From the NCBI GenBank assembly GCA_026770585.1, contig MU646645.1, positions 243,344-258,128 of the forward strand: a stretch of 14,785 bases of DNA, in the 5' to 3' direction. This stretch comes from Baffinella frigidus (taxonomy: Eukaryota > Cryptophyceae > Cryptomonadales > Baffinellaceae). Both the position numbers and the translations under genes were made by a program. The notes beneath the pieces are model-generated. The model made no database searches, was not told the DNA's origin, and saw only the letters and a program-made list of their open reading frames with translations. Shown one piece after another: positions 1 to 7,040 of this stretch (positions are counted from its first letter, which is position 1; each line of letters starts with the position of its first letter).

Positions 1-124
1 CGCTCTCTCTCTCAGCTCTCCCCTGCATCAACGGTGCTCCCACCTCCATAATCGACACCCCCCCCTGCATACACCTTCTTTCCCCTACAAACCAACAGGT
101 GGAAGAGTGAGGGGCCGAATCACG
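1..124. repeat. Direct duplication, copy 1 (partner 186-297)
   Basis: CAGCTCTCCCCTGCAT, CCTCCATAATCG, ACAAACCAACAGGTGG, GGGGCCGAA occur in the same order in both copies, offset about 173 bp. No coding content recognised. Confidence 0.85.
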
Positions 125-147
125 CCTCTCTCTCTCTCTCTCTCTCC

Positions 148-183
<36 letters not shown>
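125..183. repeat. (CT)n microsatellite
   Basis: CT dinucleotides with a few CCCTCC interruptions. The open frames of Ser-Leu and Arg-Glu repeats through it are artefacts. Confidence 0.95.
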
Positions 184-185
<2 letters not shown>

Positions 186-186
<1 letters not shown>

Positions 187-297
187 AGCTCTCCCCTGCA
201 TAAACAGCGCCCCCCCCTCCATAATCGGCACCTCCACCTCCAATAACGGTGTTTGCCCTCCACAAACCAACAGGTGGGAGAGCGGGGGGCCGAAGCA
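186..297. repeat. Direct duplication, copy 2
   Basis: Partner of 13-119; same order of blocks with small indels. Confidence 0.85.
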
Positions 298-342
298 CTC
301 GCGCAGAACGCGGGAACACTCCAGGTTACGAGCCCCAAACGA

Positions 343-393
343 AACCGTCAACTTTTGCCAAATCCTGCAACCGTCAACTTTCGCCAAATTTGC
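343..393. repeat. Two tandem 25/26-bp units
   Basis: AACCGTCAACTTTTGCCAAA and AACCGTCAACTTTCGCCAAA start the two units. CCGTCAACTT also occurs inside the TIR element family. Confidence 0.85.
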
Positions 394-649
394 ACTAAGT
401 TCCGCGGACATCTTGAGGCTCGCACCCAGGTAGAGCATGTCCCTTTTTAGTTGGCATTCTGCGACCCCTGAAAAACTCCCAGTCAACCTGGGTGATTGGT
501 ACCAGGAATTCTTTTAAATGGACGGGATCTGTCCGAGTTGACTGAAAAGTTTGAAATAGAGGGCTCACAACCTGGTTTTAGTACCGGAAAGGATTAGGTA
601 CCGTCCTGGTACAAAGCTTGTCTGGGTCAAATCTTCCACTCCATGAAGA

Positions 650-703
650 CGCTGGACGTATCCTCGAACCGACTTCCCCCGGCTGATCCGCGAACGCGAG
701 AAG
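650..703 (+). pseudogene. LRR terminal exon, truncated copy 1
   Basis: It reads TLDVSSNRLPP then diverges. It is followed by a CTGGTACTAAATGTGGACGC block that recurs before the intact exon (about 962-1010), so exon and flanking sequence were duplicated together. Confidence 0.7.
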
Positions 704-776
704 ATTCCTGGTACTAAATGTGGACGCGTGTGCGGACGTGCTGGTACTGAACGCGGCCGCGCTTCACTCCCTTTAG

Positions 777-947
777 GTGCTGGACGTTTCCTCGAAGCGG
801 CTGCCTCTCGGAACCCTCGCGAGGCTGTACCGCGCGATCCGAAAGGACGCAGGGGCTTTTCTACAGAACCAGTTCCAGTGTCCGCCTATGGTGGGAGTTA
901 AAATGACCTCAAGGACCTAGAGGGCACGCGAGGAACACCGTGACCTC
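777..947 (+). pseudogene. LRR terminal exon, copy 2, split by an insertion
   Basis: It starts after CCCTTTAG as VLDVSSKRLPLGTLARL, then about 90 bases of foreign sequence, then GCACGCGAGGAACACCGTGA, which resumes the exon at REEH. The insert matches a dispersed repeat found at three other sites. Confidence 0.8.
835..923 (+). mobile_element. ~90-bp dispersed repeat inserted in LRR exon copy 2
   Basis: GATCCGAAAGGACGCAGG, TTCCAGTGTCCGCCTATGGT, CCTCAAGGACCTA. Comparing the interrupted with the intact LRR exon shows it is an insertion. Related copies are at 2707, 5421 and (inverted) 6019. No terminal repeats are obvious. Confidence 0.7.
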
Positions 948-1025
948 GTCTGACTGATCCCTGGTACCGAACGCGCACGCGTGTCTGGACGTGCTGGTAC
1001 TAACCGCGGACGCGACCACGTCCAG

Positions 1026-1142
1026 GTGCTGGACGTGTCCTCGAACCGCCTGCCGCCTGGGGCGCTCGCGAGGCTGCTCCAAGCACGCGAGGAGCACCCG
1101 CGCGTCAAATTTCACCTTGCGTGGAACCCCGTCGCGCAGTAG
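1026..1142 (+). CDS. Terminal exon of a leucine-rich-repeat protein, intact copy
   Basis: After acceptor CACGTCCAG the frame reads VLDVSSNRLPPGALARLLQA then REEHPRVKFHLAWNPVAQ and TAG (38 codons). VLDVSSNRLPPGALARLL is one leucine-rich repeat (L-x-x-S-x-N-x-L...), a scaffold for protein binding; the charged tail would cap it. No upstream LRR exons are visible within the window, so the gene body would lie to the left or be missing. Five decayed copies of the same exon surround it, which helps fix the exon edges. It could be a solo duplicated exon that is no longer expressed. Confidence 0.6.
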   Translation: MLDVSSNRLPPGALARLLQAREEHPRVKFHLAWNPVAQ

Positions 1143-1169
1143 TGACTATGTTAACATGTCCACGGGTGT

Positions 1170-1195
1170 GTCTGGCGCCCATGTGTGTATCAGTG
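1170..1195. repeat. 26-bp exact direct repeat, copy 1 (partner 1751-1776)
   Basis: GTCTGGCGCCCATGTG followed by TGTATCAGTG occurs identically in both places, each a short distance downstream of LRR exon remnants. A third, shorter form (GCGATGTGTATCAGTGAAAT) lies at about 2187. It marks the tandem unit of the LRR array. Confidence 0.9.
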
Positions 1196-1269
1196 GGGTG
1201 TTTATATAACCCTTACAGGTAGTTATAGGTATTTATATAACCCTTACGGGGTATTTATATAACCGTTGT

Positions 1270-1358
1270 AAGTGGCGAGGGGGTCAACATTAACCCCCGA
1301 TAGGTCCTAGGCAGGTCCTAGGGCCCTACGGTAGGGCGTATGAGCCTACTCGCCACTT
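1270..1358. mobile_element. 89-bp TIR mini-element, copy 1
   Basis: The ends AAGTGGCGAG and CTCGCCACTT are a perfect 10-bp inverted repeat. The interior has GGTCCTAGGCAGGTCCTA and CCTACGGTAGGGCGTATGAG. A copy of the same length is at 5528-5616. Confidence 0.8.
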
Positions 1359-1376
1359 GAGGGACAGTTTGAGTGG

Positions 1377-1625
1377 GGCACTCGAGGAGCATCCACGCGT
1401 CCTCCGGACGACGATCCTCCACACTCATAGGGTAACGTCCTAAAAATCTGGTAGTTAAGCGTACGGTATTGCCTACGGTAGGCCGTAGGGACCTCAGGGG
1501 GTTCCTATGAAACAACAGGTCCTAGGAGCCCTACAACCTACCGTGGGCAATACCGTAGGCCTAACTACCCGGTGTTCAGGACGTTGCCCTATTAACGCGT
1601 GGAACCCCGTCACGCAGCAGTAAGC
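1377..1625 (+). pseudogene. LRR terminal exon, copy 4, split by a TIR hairpin element
   Basis: GCACTCGAGGAGCATCCACG (REEHPR region) at the left and ACGCGTGGAACCCCGTCACG then CAGCAGTAA (AWNPV.Q-stop) at the right. About 190 bases, including the hairpin element, lie between. Confidence 0.65.
1427..1592. mobile_element. 166-bp hairpin TIR element with 64-bp arms
   Basis: Left arm 1427-1490 and right arm 1529-1592 are inverted repeats matching at 54 of 64 positions, starting ATAGGG and containing GGTAGTTA and TACGGTATTGCC. The loop is 38 bp. It encodes nothing; a foldback MITE by structure. No clear target duplication. Confidence 0.85.
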
Positions 1626-1750
1626 TTGCATTTTGTACCAGAAATCGTTTAGATGGACGGCTAGTGAGATAACGTTGATAAGAGCGCGCGACTAGATCCT
1701 CCACGCGAGGCAGCGACCTGCATGTCTACATGTATGGGGTGGGGGGGGGG

Positions 1751-1776
1751 GTCTGGCGCCCATGTGTGTATCAGTG
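1751..1776. repeat. 26-bp exact direct repeat, copy 2
   Basis: Identical to 1170-1195, offset 581 bp. Preceded by a run of about twelve G. Confidence 0.9.
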
Positions 1777-1798
1777 AAATATTTATTGTTTGAATGAG

Positions 1799-1855
1799 GC
1801 ATGCGAGGAGCATCGAAACGTCAAAATTAGCCTCGCATGGAAACCCCGACACGAT
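1799..1855 (+). pseudogene. LRR terminal exon, fragment copy 5
   Basis: GCATGCGAGGAGCATCGAAA, CGTCAAAATTAGCCTCGCAT, GGAAACCCCG correspond to REEHPRVKFHLAWNPV with substitutions. Confidence 0.65.
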
Positions 1856-1997
1856 GGGGGTTTGCTGCAGCGACCTACAGGGTACTCGAAATTAAGAACA
1901 CGCACCTCCCCTAGGGTGGTCCTATGCTCCTCGGCATAGCCCTACGGTAGGACCCGTGCCCTTCATTTCGAGTGACCATGTACTGCTGCAGCGACCA

Positions 1998-2138
1998 GCA
2001 TGTAGCATCTGTAGCATGTAGCATGTTGCATGTAGCATGTGGCATGTGGCATGTGGCATGTGGCATGTAGCATATGGCATGTAGCATGTTGCATGTAGCA
2101 TGTTGCATGTAGCATCTAGCATGCGGCATGTAGCATCT
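1998..2138. repeat. Heptanucleotide microsatellite (AGCATGT)n
   Basis: About twenty 7-bp units (AGCATGT, GGCATGT, TGCATGT, AGCATCT). The open frames across it (HATCYMPHAT-like) are artefacts. It expands an AGCATGT found in the LRR tandem unit. Confidence 0.95.
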
Positions 2139-2220
2139 ATGGGGGGTGGGGGCATGGAGCGCCTATGGAGGGGAACGCGTGGCGGCGATGTGTATCAGTG
2201 AAATAATGGTCTCGAGTGCG

Positions 2221-2238
2221 GCATGCGAGGAGCCCCAT
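2221..2238 (+). pseudogene. LRR terminal exon, short fragment copy 6
   Basis: GCATGCGAGGAGC only, in the same context (after TGTATCAGTGAAAT) as copy 5, so it is the remnant of a further tandem unit. Confidence 0.45.
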
Positions 2239-2408
2239 ATCAGACTGATACACTGACCGTGAACGAGAGAAAGAGAGAGACAGGCGGCTGCCCCCTTGAG
2301 AGGAACTAGTTTATCATGTCCCCTGCCGATTTCGAGATTGGACAGCCGATACATGTCTTCGTGATCCACCAGCCCTCACGGGCGGACCAAATTGACGGTT
2401 CTTCACCT

Positions 2409-2499
2409 TCCACACAGCGGACTTCGAAGGGATTTTGAATCACCCCCAAGCAATAAGACCTAGGACCCCACAGTAGGCAACCCGTAGGGACATAGGGGG
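2409..2499 (-). repeat. Dispersed inverted repeat, copy 1 (partner 7422-7513)
   Basis: The complement of this stretch and 7422-7513 share CCCCCTATGTCCCTACGG, then after a variable middle a 30-base block including AATCCCTTCGAAGTCCGCTG. Both read PYVPTxCL...GP.SY...VIQNPFEVRCV in one frame. Confidence 0.8.
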
Positions 2500-2559
2500 A
2501 TTCTTCCCCCACAAGACCACCCGAGGACTATATGTATAGGGCTACTGTAGGGTCCTAGG
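2459..2559. mobile_element. 101-bp TIR mini-element
   Basis: Left arm CCTAGGACCCCACAGTAG (2459-2476) and right arm CTACTGTAGGGTCCTAGG (2542-2559) are inverted repeats with one mismatch in 18. It overlaps the dispersed repeat at 2409-2499. Confidence 0.75.
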
Positions 2560-2706
2560 GGGGGGGGCCTCTTTATGGGCGAGGTAACCCTGCATTCATT
2601 CTCTCCCGACCCTGCCCCTGCTGAATCTCAATCGAGCTTCTCGATTTTCCACCAGGAGGAGGACACCCTTTGGCCGGTTTCTGCTGCGGTCCTCTGCACC
2701 GGGGGG

Positions 2707-2800
2707 CTTGATGTGACGCGAAAGGAAGCATGGCCTTTCTGCAGAACCACTTCCAGTATCCGCCAATGGTGGGAGCTCGAAGAACATCAAGGACCGAAAG
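2707..2800 (+). mobile_element. ~90-bp dispersed repeat, copy 2
   Basis: CTTGATGTGACGCGAAAGGA, TTCCAGTATCCGCCAATGGT, GGGAGCTCGAAGAACATCAA. It shares a preceding block (GTTTCTGCTGCGG...CTCTGCACC, about 2670-2700) with the copy at 5421, so the full element may be longer. Confidence 0.7.
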
Positions 2801-2934
2801 ATGGAGGCTAAGGTTGAGCAGGCCCTCGGTAGGGCGGCGCGGAGGAGGAGGTAGCACACCGCCGCGTCCTCTTGCCCGCGTGCGAAGGAGAGCGGCGTGC
2901 GCCTGTCCGCGTCTGAGCAGGGTTGAGGGTCAAG

Positions 2935-3443
2935 GGTTTTAAGGGTTTATGGTTTCGGGGGTGGTGTTTATTCTTTAGGGTTTGGGGGGCGGAGTTTGTT
3001 CTTGAGGGTTTGGGGTTTGGGGTTTGAGGCTTGGGGTTTGGGATTTGGGGGGTGGGGTTTGGGGTTTGAGGTTTAGGGTTTGGGGTTTGGGGTTTGGGGT
3101 TGAGGGTTGAGGGTTAAGGGTTGAGGGTTGAGGGTTCAGGATTTGGTCTTTAAGTTTTAGGGTTTGGGTTTTAGGGTTTAGGGTTTCAAATTTCAAGGTT
3201 TAGGGTTTACTGTTTAAGTTTGAGGTTTCTTTGCCCCCTTTCAGGGTTGAGGGTGTAAAGTTCAGGTTTTAGTATTTAGTGTTTAGTGTTCAGGGGTTGA
3301 GGGTTGAGGGTTGGGGTTCACGGTTTAGGGTTTGGGGTGTTGGGTTTGGGGTTGAGGGTTTTGGGTTGAGGGTTGAGGGTTGATGGTTGAGGGTTGAGGG
3401 TTGAGAGTTGAGGGTTGATGGTTGAGGGTTGAGGGTTGAGAGT

Positions 3444-3503
<60 letters not shown>

Positions 3504-3781
3504 GAGTTAGGGTTGAGGGCTGATGTTTGAGGGTTTGGTGTTTAGGGTTTGAGGGTTCAGGTTTTAGGTGTTCGGGGTTCGGGTTCAGGGTTTAGGGTTC
3601 AGGGTTTAGGGTTTATAGTTTTTCAGGTTTTAGGTTTTAGGTTTTACGGTTTACGGTTTACGGTTTGGGGGTTGGGGTTTAGGGTTTAGGGTTTAGGGTT
3701 TGAGGTTTAGGGTTGAGGGTTGAGGGTTGAGGGTTTAGAATTTAGGGTTGATGGTTGAGGGTGGAGGGTTTAGAATTTTGG
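2935..3781. repeat. 847-bp degenerate telomere-type heptamer array
   Basis: TTTGGGG-rich at the left, TTGAGGG-rich from about 3295 to 3520 (over 20 units), then TTTAGGG/TTCAGGG/TTTACGG. G-rich on the + strand throughout. No gene lies inside; open frames of Pro-Lys-Pro-Gln-Thr-Leu type are repeat translation. Confidence 0.95.
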
Positions 3782-3897
3782 GTTTGTGCGGAGCGAGTGG
3801 ACCAGAGACGGAAAAGAGGACGTGACGGCGAAAAAAGAGGACGTGACGAGGCTTCCAATCGATGGCGTGGCGCACACTTTTCTAGGTCCTGCTGAAA

Positions 3898-4000
3898 TAC
3901 AGCCTCTGTGGGGGGTGCACTACATCGCGGCCGTGTCGGTGTCACCAAAAGCCTCTCTCTCTCAGGAACTCTGCGTTATCACCAAACCTTTAGGGTATAC
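3898..4000. repeat. Diverged direct repeat, copy 1 (partner 4153-4262)
   Basis: CTCTGTGGGGGGTGCACTAC, GCGGCCGTGTCGGTGTCACC, GGAACTCTG align with CTCTGTGGGAGTGCATTACA, GCAGCCGTGTTTGTATGCACC, GGAACTCCT at 4159 onward. Non-coding as far as I can tell. Confidence 0.7.
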
Positions 4001-4011
4001 CCTAGACCTCA

Positions 4012-4105
4012 GCCCTGAACTGCAACCCCGGAACCCTAGAATCGAACCCTGAACCGCAACCCCGGAATTGAACCCTGAACCGCAACCCCGGAGCCCTAGA
4101 CCTAA
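4012..4105. repeat. ~27-bp tandem repeat, C-rich on the + strand
   Basis: Three units built on AACCCTGAACCGCAACCCCGG. The AACCCTGAACC core is the complement of the TTCAGGG heptamer, so it is an inverted-orientation relative of the telomere-type tracts. Confidence 0.8.
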
Positions 4106-4152
4106 ACCAGATGCCGCCCGAGTGGAGCGCATCTATCTTCAGAGGGTAGGCA

Positions 4153-4262
4153 CTTAGTCTCTGTGGGAGTGCATTACATGGCAGCCGTGTTTGTATGCAC
4201 CAAGTATTTTCAAAGGTCTTTCTCTTTATGGAACTCCTTTGTTGATACCATACCTTTGTTAT
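4153..4262. repeat. Diverged direct repeat, copy 2
   Basis: Partner of 3898-4000, offset about 255 bp. Confidence 0.7.
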
Positions 4263-4274
4263 TATCAAATGCAT

Positions 4275-4326
4275 CGCTGGTTGTTTGGCAATAAATTATA
4301 CGCTGGTTGTTTGGCAATAAATTATC
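4275..4326. repeat. Exact 26-bp tandem duplication
   Basis: Two adjacent units starting CGCTGGTTGTTTGGCAATAA; 25 of 26 bases are the same. Confidence 0.9.
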
Positions 4327-4382
4327 AATCTCTCTCTATCAAATGCAACAAAGATGCAGGAACAAACATAGAGGCGCGAGGT

Positions 4383-4460
4383 CAAACCCCCAAACCCTCT
4401 CAACCCTCTAAACCCTCTAAACCCTCTAAACCCTCAACCCTCAACCTTCCAAACGCTCAA
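4383..4460. repeat. Inverted-orientation heptamer tract (CCCTCTAAA, CCCTCAA)
   Basis: AAACCCTCT units followed by AACCCTC units; the complement of the G-rich arrays elsewhere. Confidence 0.85.
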
Positions 4461-4960
4461 CCCAAAGCACCAGGGCGCAAGGTCAGCGCCGCTTCGAGGA
4501 GCGAAACCGTTACCGGGTGGCCCGCCCAAAGTTGCATTTTTTTCTAATGATCGCAACAAATCTTGTGGTTTTCCCGGAGAGTGAACTTTGTGTCCTGCAC
4601 GGCCCCAGAAGGACCGCCCTAGGATCTCACTAAAAAAGGGGCGGGTTCTGATTTCAAGATTAGCCTGTGAATGTACCCCTGTAAAGTACGTGCCATGCTG
4701 CAACGCCGTTGTTTTTTCTGACACACACAGACATCGCTCCTGGGCTGGTTTCATTTTTGTCCCGCGCACTCTCACTTGTCAATAACGTGAATAATGATCA
4801 ATAATCGCCCACGAGGCCCGCGAGTAACCCCTCTACTCGCGAACAATGACACGCACCGCGCTAGGGCCTACATAGGTTCCTCCGATTTAAGAACACCCCC
4901 CCCCCCCTAGGACCACTCTATCTAGAAGTCCTGGATTGGCCTACTGTAGGGCGCAGGTTA
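4461..4960. other. No gene recognised
   Basis: Open frames on both strands (for example 4434-4775 minus) have no recognisable motif. A block ATTTAAGAACAC followed by a C-run and CCTAGG near 4886-4912 resembles 1886-1915, another dispersed mini-repeat. Confidence 0.4.
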
Positions 4961-5061
4961 TTACAGAAGGCCGACCCCTCTACTTACTATTGTTACTTTC
5001 AGACCCTCTGCTTACTATTATTACTTGCACTCATTACTTACAGAAGGCCGACCCCTCTACT
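4961..5061. repeat. Exact 24-bp direct repeat flanking 53 bp
   Basis: TTACAGAAGGCCGACCCCTC plus TACT occurs at 4961-4984 and 5038-5061. The intervening TTACTATTGTTACTTTCAGA region is itself loosely repetitive. Confidence 0.9.
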
Positions 5062-5420
5062 GAAAACCTCTACCCCGTATTTGGGTTTGGACAACCTACT
5101 GAACCTCCCTGGCGAGCCTTTTTATTTCCACCCGGCTCGAATCTGGCCCGGGGTTGGGTCACACAAAAAGAATTTCCAAAACTTTGGACATAATTCTTCG
5201 AAAGAATTGACTTTTATCCTGTTTAGAACCAGAGTTTAAAAATCTTCATGGCAAATTCGAAAGCACGCACGCGAAGTTGGGTAGACCCTTCAGCCTGTTT
5301 CTGCTGCGACCATTCTGCACCACCTCACTCGTAGATCGTTCCCACCTCCTCAAGAGTGAGGTGGACGTGGCCTTCGATGTGAGTGTAAATAAAAGCACCA
5401 AAGCACCACCACCAAGGGGG
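5062..5420. other. No gene recognised
   Basis: Unique-looking sequence, apart from the leader of the ~90-bp dispersed repeat near 5290. No motif in any frame. Confidence 0.4.
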
Positions 5421-5515
5421 CTTGACGCGATTCGAAAGGAGGCAGGCCTCTTCTGCAGGATACGTTCCAGTGTCCGCGTATGATGGGAGCTCCAAGAACC
5501 TCAGGGACCTAAAGG
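5421..5515 (+). mobile_element. ~90-bp dispersed repeat, copy 3
   Basis: CTTGACGCGATTCGAAAGGA, GTTCCAGTGTCCGCGTATGA, TCCAAGAACCTCAGGGACCT. The block CTGTTTCTGCTGCGACCATT at about 5290 is the same leader as in copy 2, here separated by an extra ~100 bp. Confidence 0.7.
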
Positions 5516-5527
5516 ACCTTATCCCTT

Positions 5528-5616
5528 AAGTGCCCATGGGGTCAAAATTGACCCCCAAGAGGTCCTAGGCAGGTCCTACGGACCTACGGTAGGGCGTATG
5601 AGCCTACTGGCCACTT
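5528..5616. mobile_element. 89-bp TIR mini-element, copy 2
   Basis: Same length and order as copy 1, sharing GGTCCTAGGCAGGTCCTA and ACGGTAGGGCGTATGAGCCT. It contains the perfect palindrome GGGGTCAAAATTGACCCC. The ends are less well matched (AAGTG/CACTT). Confidence 0.75.
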
Positions 5617-5744
5617 CAGGGATATGCCTACTGTACGGCCTACGTGTACCTTCTACGGCTCCCAGGCGGCTCTCAGCTGTGGACCTTCAAGAAGTGAGTT
5701 TACTTTTCACAAACCAGGGCCAATCAACCCCTGCAGAGCCGCGG

Positions 5745-5794
5745 CTCATAACCTACTCTAGGCGGAAACCTCATAACCTGCTCTAGGCGGAGCC
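5745..5794. repeat. Two tandem 25-bp units
   Basis: CTCATAACCTACTCTAGGCG and CTCATAACCTGCTCTAGGCG begin the two units. Confidence 0.9.
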
Positions 5795-6018
5795 TTTCCC
5801 CGGCCGCCCAGCATCCGCAACAGAAAACAACACCTCGTTTCAGCTCTGTCTGAGCGTGCCGGAATCTGCTCTGCAGAGCCTATAGAATAACTCTCTCTCT
5901 CCCCCCCTCTCTCCCTCCCTCTAGTACAGTACATGGGCTGATGCGGCAGCGTCTGACGCAAGAGAGTCGACCAATTCCTGCACCTCCAAAACCTGCTCAC
6001 CCGCGAACAGGAGCGTTA
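5795..6018. other. No gene recognised; short CT-rich run
   Basis: A CT-rich stretch at 5890-5922. CGCGAACAGGAGCG at 6002 recurs at 6216. Nothing else seen. Confidence 0.4.
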
Positions 6019-6116
6019 GGTCCTTGAGGTTTTAAATGCTCCCAACATAGCCCAACGACACGCTTTTTTGTAGAAAGGATCTGCAGGAAAAGCATTTTTG
6101 CTCTCGGATCGCGTCT
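6019..6116 (-). mobile_element. ~90-bp dispersed repeat, copy 4 (inverted, diverged)
   Basis: Its complement reads GACGCGATCCGAGAGC, CTGCAGATCC, TTGGGAGCATTTAAAACCTC, AAGGACCTA, in the family order with more substitutions than the others. Confidence 0.6.
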
Positions 6117-6311
6117 AGCTCTCCAGTGCAGCGTCCTAGACAGCCTTCGCAGGTAAAATGTAAACAGGTCACGGTTTCGTACCATCATCAACTTTTGCTA
6201 CGGTTTGATTGGCCCGCGAACAGGAGCGCGTCAGGCCCGAGTTCTCGCTCTGCTCTGTCAAAACCCCAACGAATTTTGCCTGTTTCGATAAAAAGAAACG
6301 CTTCTCTGTCT

Positions 6312-6452
6312 CCTAGCTCTGTCTCAGTCTATTTGGGCTCACCAATGTGGTGAGCCCGGGCTCTTTCCCGCTCCAACGTCGACGGAATTGTACGACACAC
6401 CCAGCATGGCAACTTGAGAATGGTCGGTCAACCCGACTGAGGCAGAGCTAGG
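6312..6452 (-). mobile_element. TIR element, complete copy, 141 bp (introner-like family)
   Basis: The ends CCTAGCTCTGTCTCAGTC and GACTGAGGCAGAGCTAGG form an 18-bp terminal inverted repeat with one mismatch. Internal blocks GGGCTCACCA, GAGCCCGGGCTCTTTC and CAACTTGAGAATGGTCGGTC are shared, in reverse orientation, with six partial copies (7094, 8699, 11550, 12109, 12256, 14430). It encodes no protein. No clear target-site duplication is visible. Confidence 0.85.
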
Positions 6453-6473
6453 GGGGATTCGGGATTGGGGCAC

Positions 6474-6491
6474 CTTGGTAGCCAACTCGGG
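6474..6491 (-). pseudogene. Truncated copy of exon 15 (3' part with donor)
   Basis: On the minus strand GAGTTGGCTACCAAG|GTGCCC repeats the last codons of exon 15 (DLATK) with a GT donor. A complete TIR element (6312-6452) begins 21 bases further on. Confidence 0.65.
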
Positions 6492-6517
6492 GCAACGGGG
6501 CGGCGCCAGGAAAGGGT

Positions 6518-7040
6518 TTCGGGCTTCGGGTTTCGGGGTTCGGGCTCAGGGTTTAGAATGCAGGGTTTAGGGTTGAGGGTACCTTGGTAGCCAAGTCGGT
6601 GAGCATGTCGTTTTGCAGCTCCAGCTTTGAGTGCAGCTCGCCGACCTGAGGACGGTTTAGGGTTTGGGGTTTAGGGTGTAGGGTTTAGGGTTTAGGGTTT
6701 AGGGTTTAGGGTTTAGGTTTTAGGGTTCAGGGTTCAGGGTTCAGGGTTTGGGGTTTGGGGTTTAGGGTACGAGGGTGTAGGTTTTAGGGTTCATGGTTTA
6801 TGTTTTCGGATTTTCGGGTTTTGGAGGTAGGGTTTCAGGTTTTGGGTGTATGGAGAAGGGTTTCGAATGTATGGGGAAGAGTTTCGGGTTTCGGGTTTCG
6901 GGTTTCGGGTTTCGGGTTGCGGGTTCCGGGCTTAGGGTTCCGGGCTCCGGGTTCCGGGTTTAGGGTGTAGAGGTTAGGGTGTAGAGGTTAGGGTGAAGAG
7001 GTTAGGGTATAGGGTGTAGAGTGTAGAGTTTAGCCAACAG
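6518..7040. repeat. Interstitial telomere-type tracts around exon 15
   Basis: Degenerate TTTAGGG, TTCAGGG, TTTCGGG and GTAGAGGTTAGG units (6518-6580 and 6655-7040), G-rich on the + strand, interrupted only by exon 15. No coding sequence recognised in them. Confidence 0.9.
6583..6645 (-). CDS. Channel exon 15: C-terminal coiled coil
   Basis: 63 nt (21 codons, phase 0-0), acceptor CCTCAG, donor GTACCC. It encodes VGELHSKLELQNDMLTDLAT then K, with leucines and methionine at heptad-like spacing. SK channels end in a comparable coiled coil (FEKRIVTLETKLETL) that holds the tetramer. A donor follows, so the gene continues to the left, but I could not identify the last exon. Confidence 0.75.

Noticed and set aside
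85-486. 133-codon minus-strand frame over the CT repeat
   Set aside because: Ser-Leu/Arg-Glu repeats from (CT)n; no motif outside it.
1911-2155. Minus-strand frames of HATCYMPHAT type
   Set aside because: Direct translation of the AGCATGT microsatellite.
2975-3196. Minus-strand open frame rich in Pro-Asn-Pro-Lys-Pro-Gln-Thr
   Set aside because: It is translation of the degenerate heptamer array; 7-bp units without stops in one frame give such frames by default.
4191-4547. 118-codon plus-strand frame
   Set aside because: Its middle crosses the 26-bp tandem duplication and its end is inverted heptamer repeat (Pro-Ser-Lys units).
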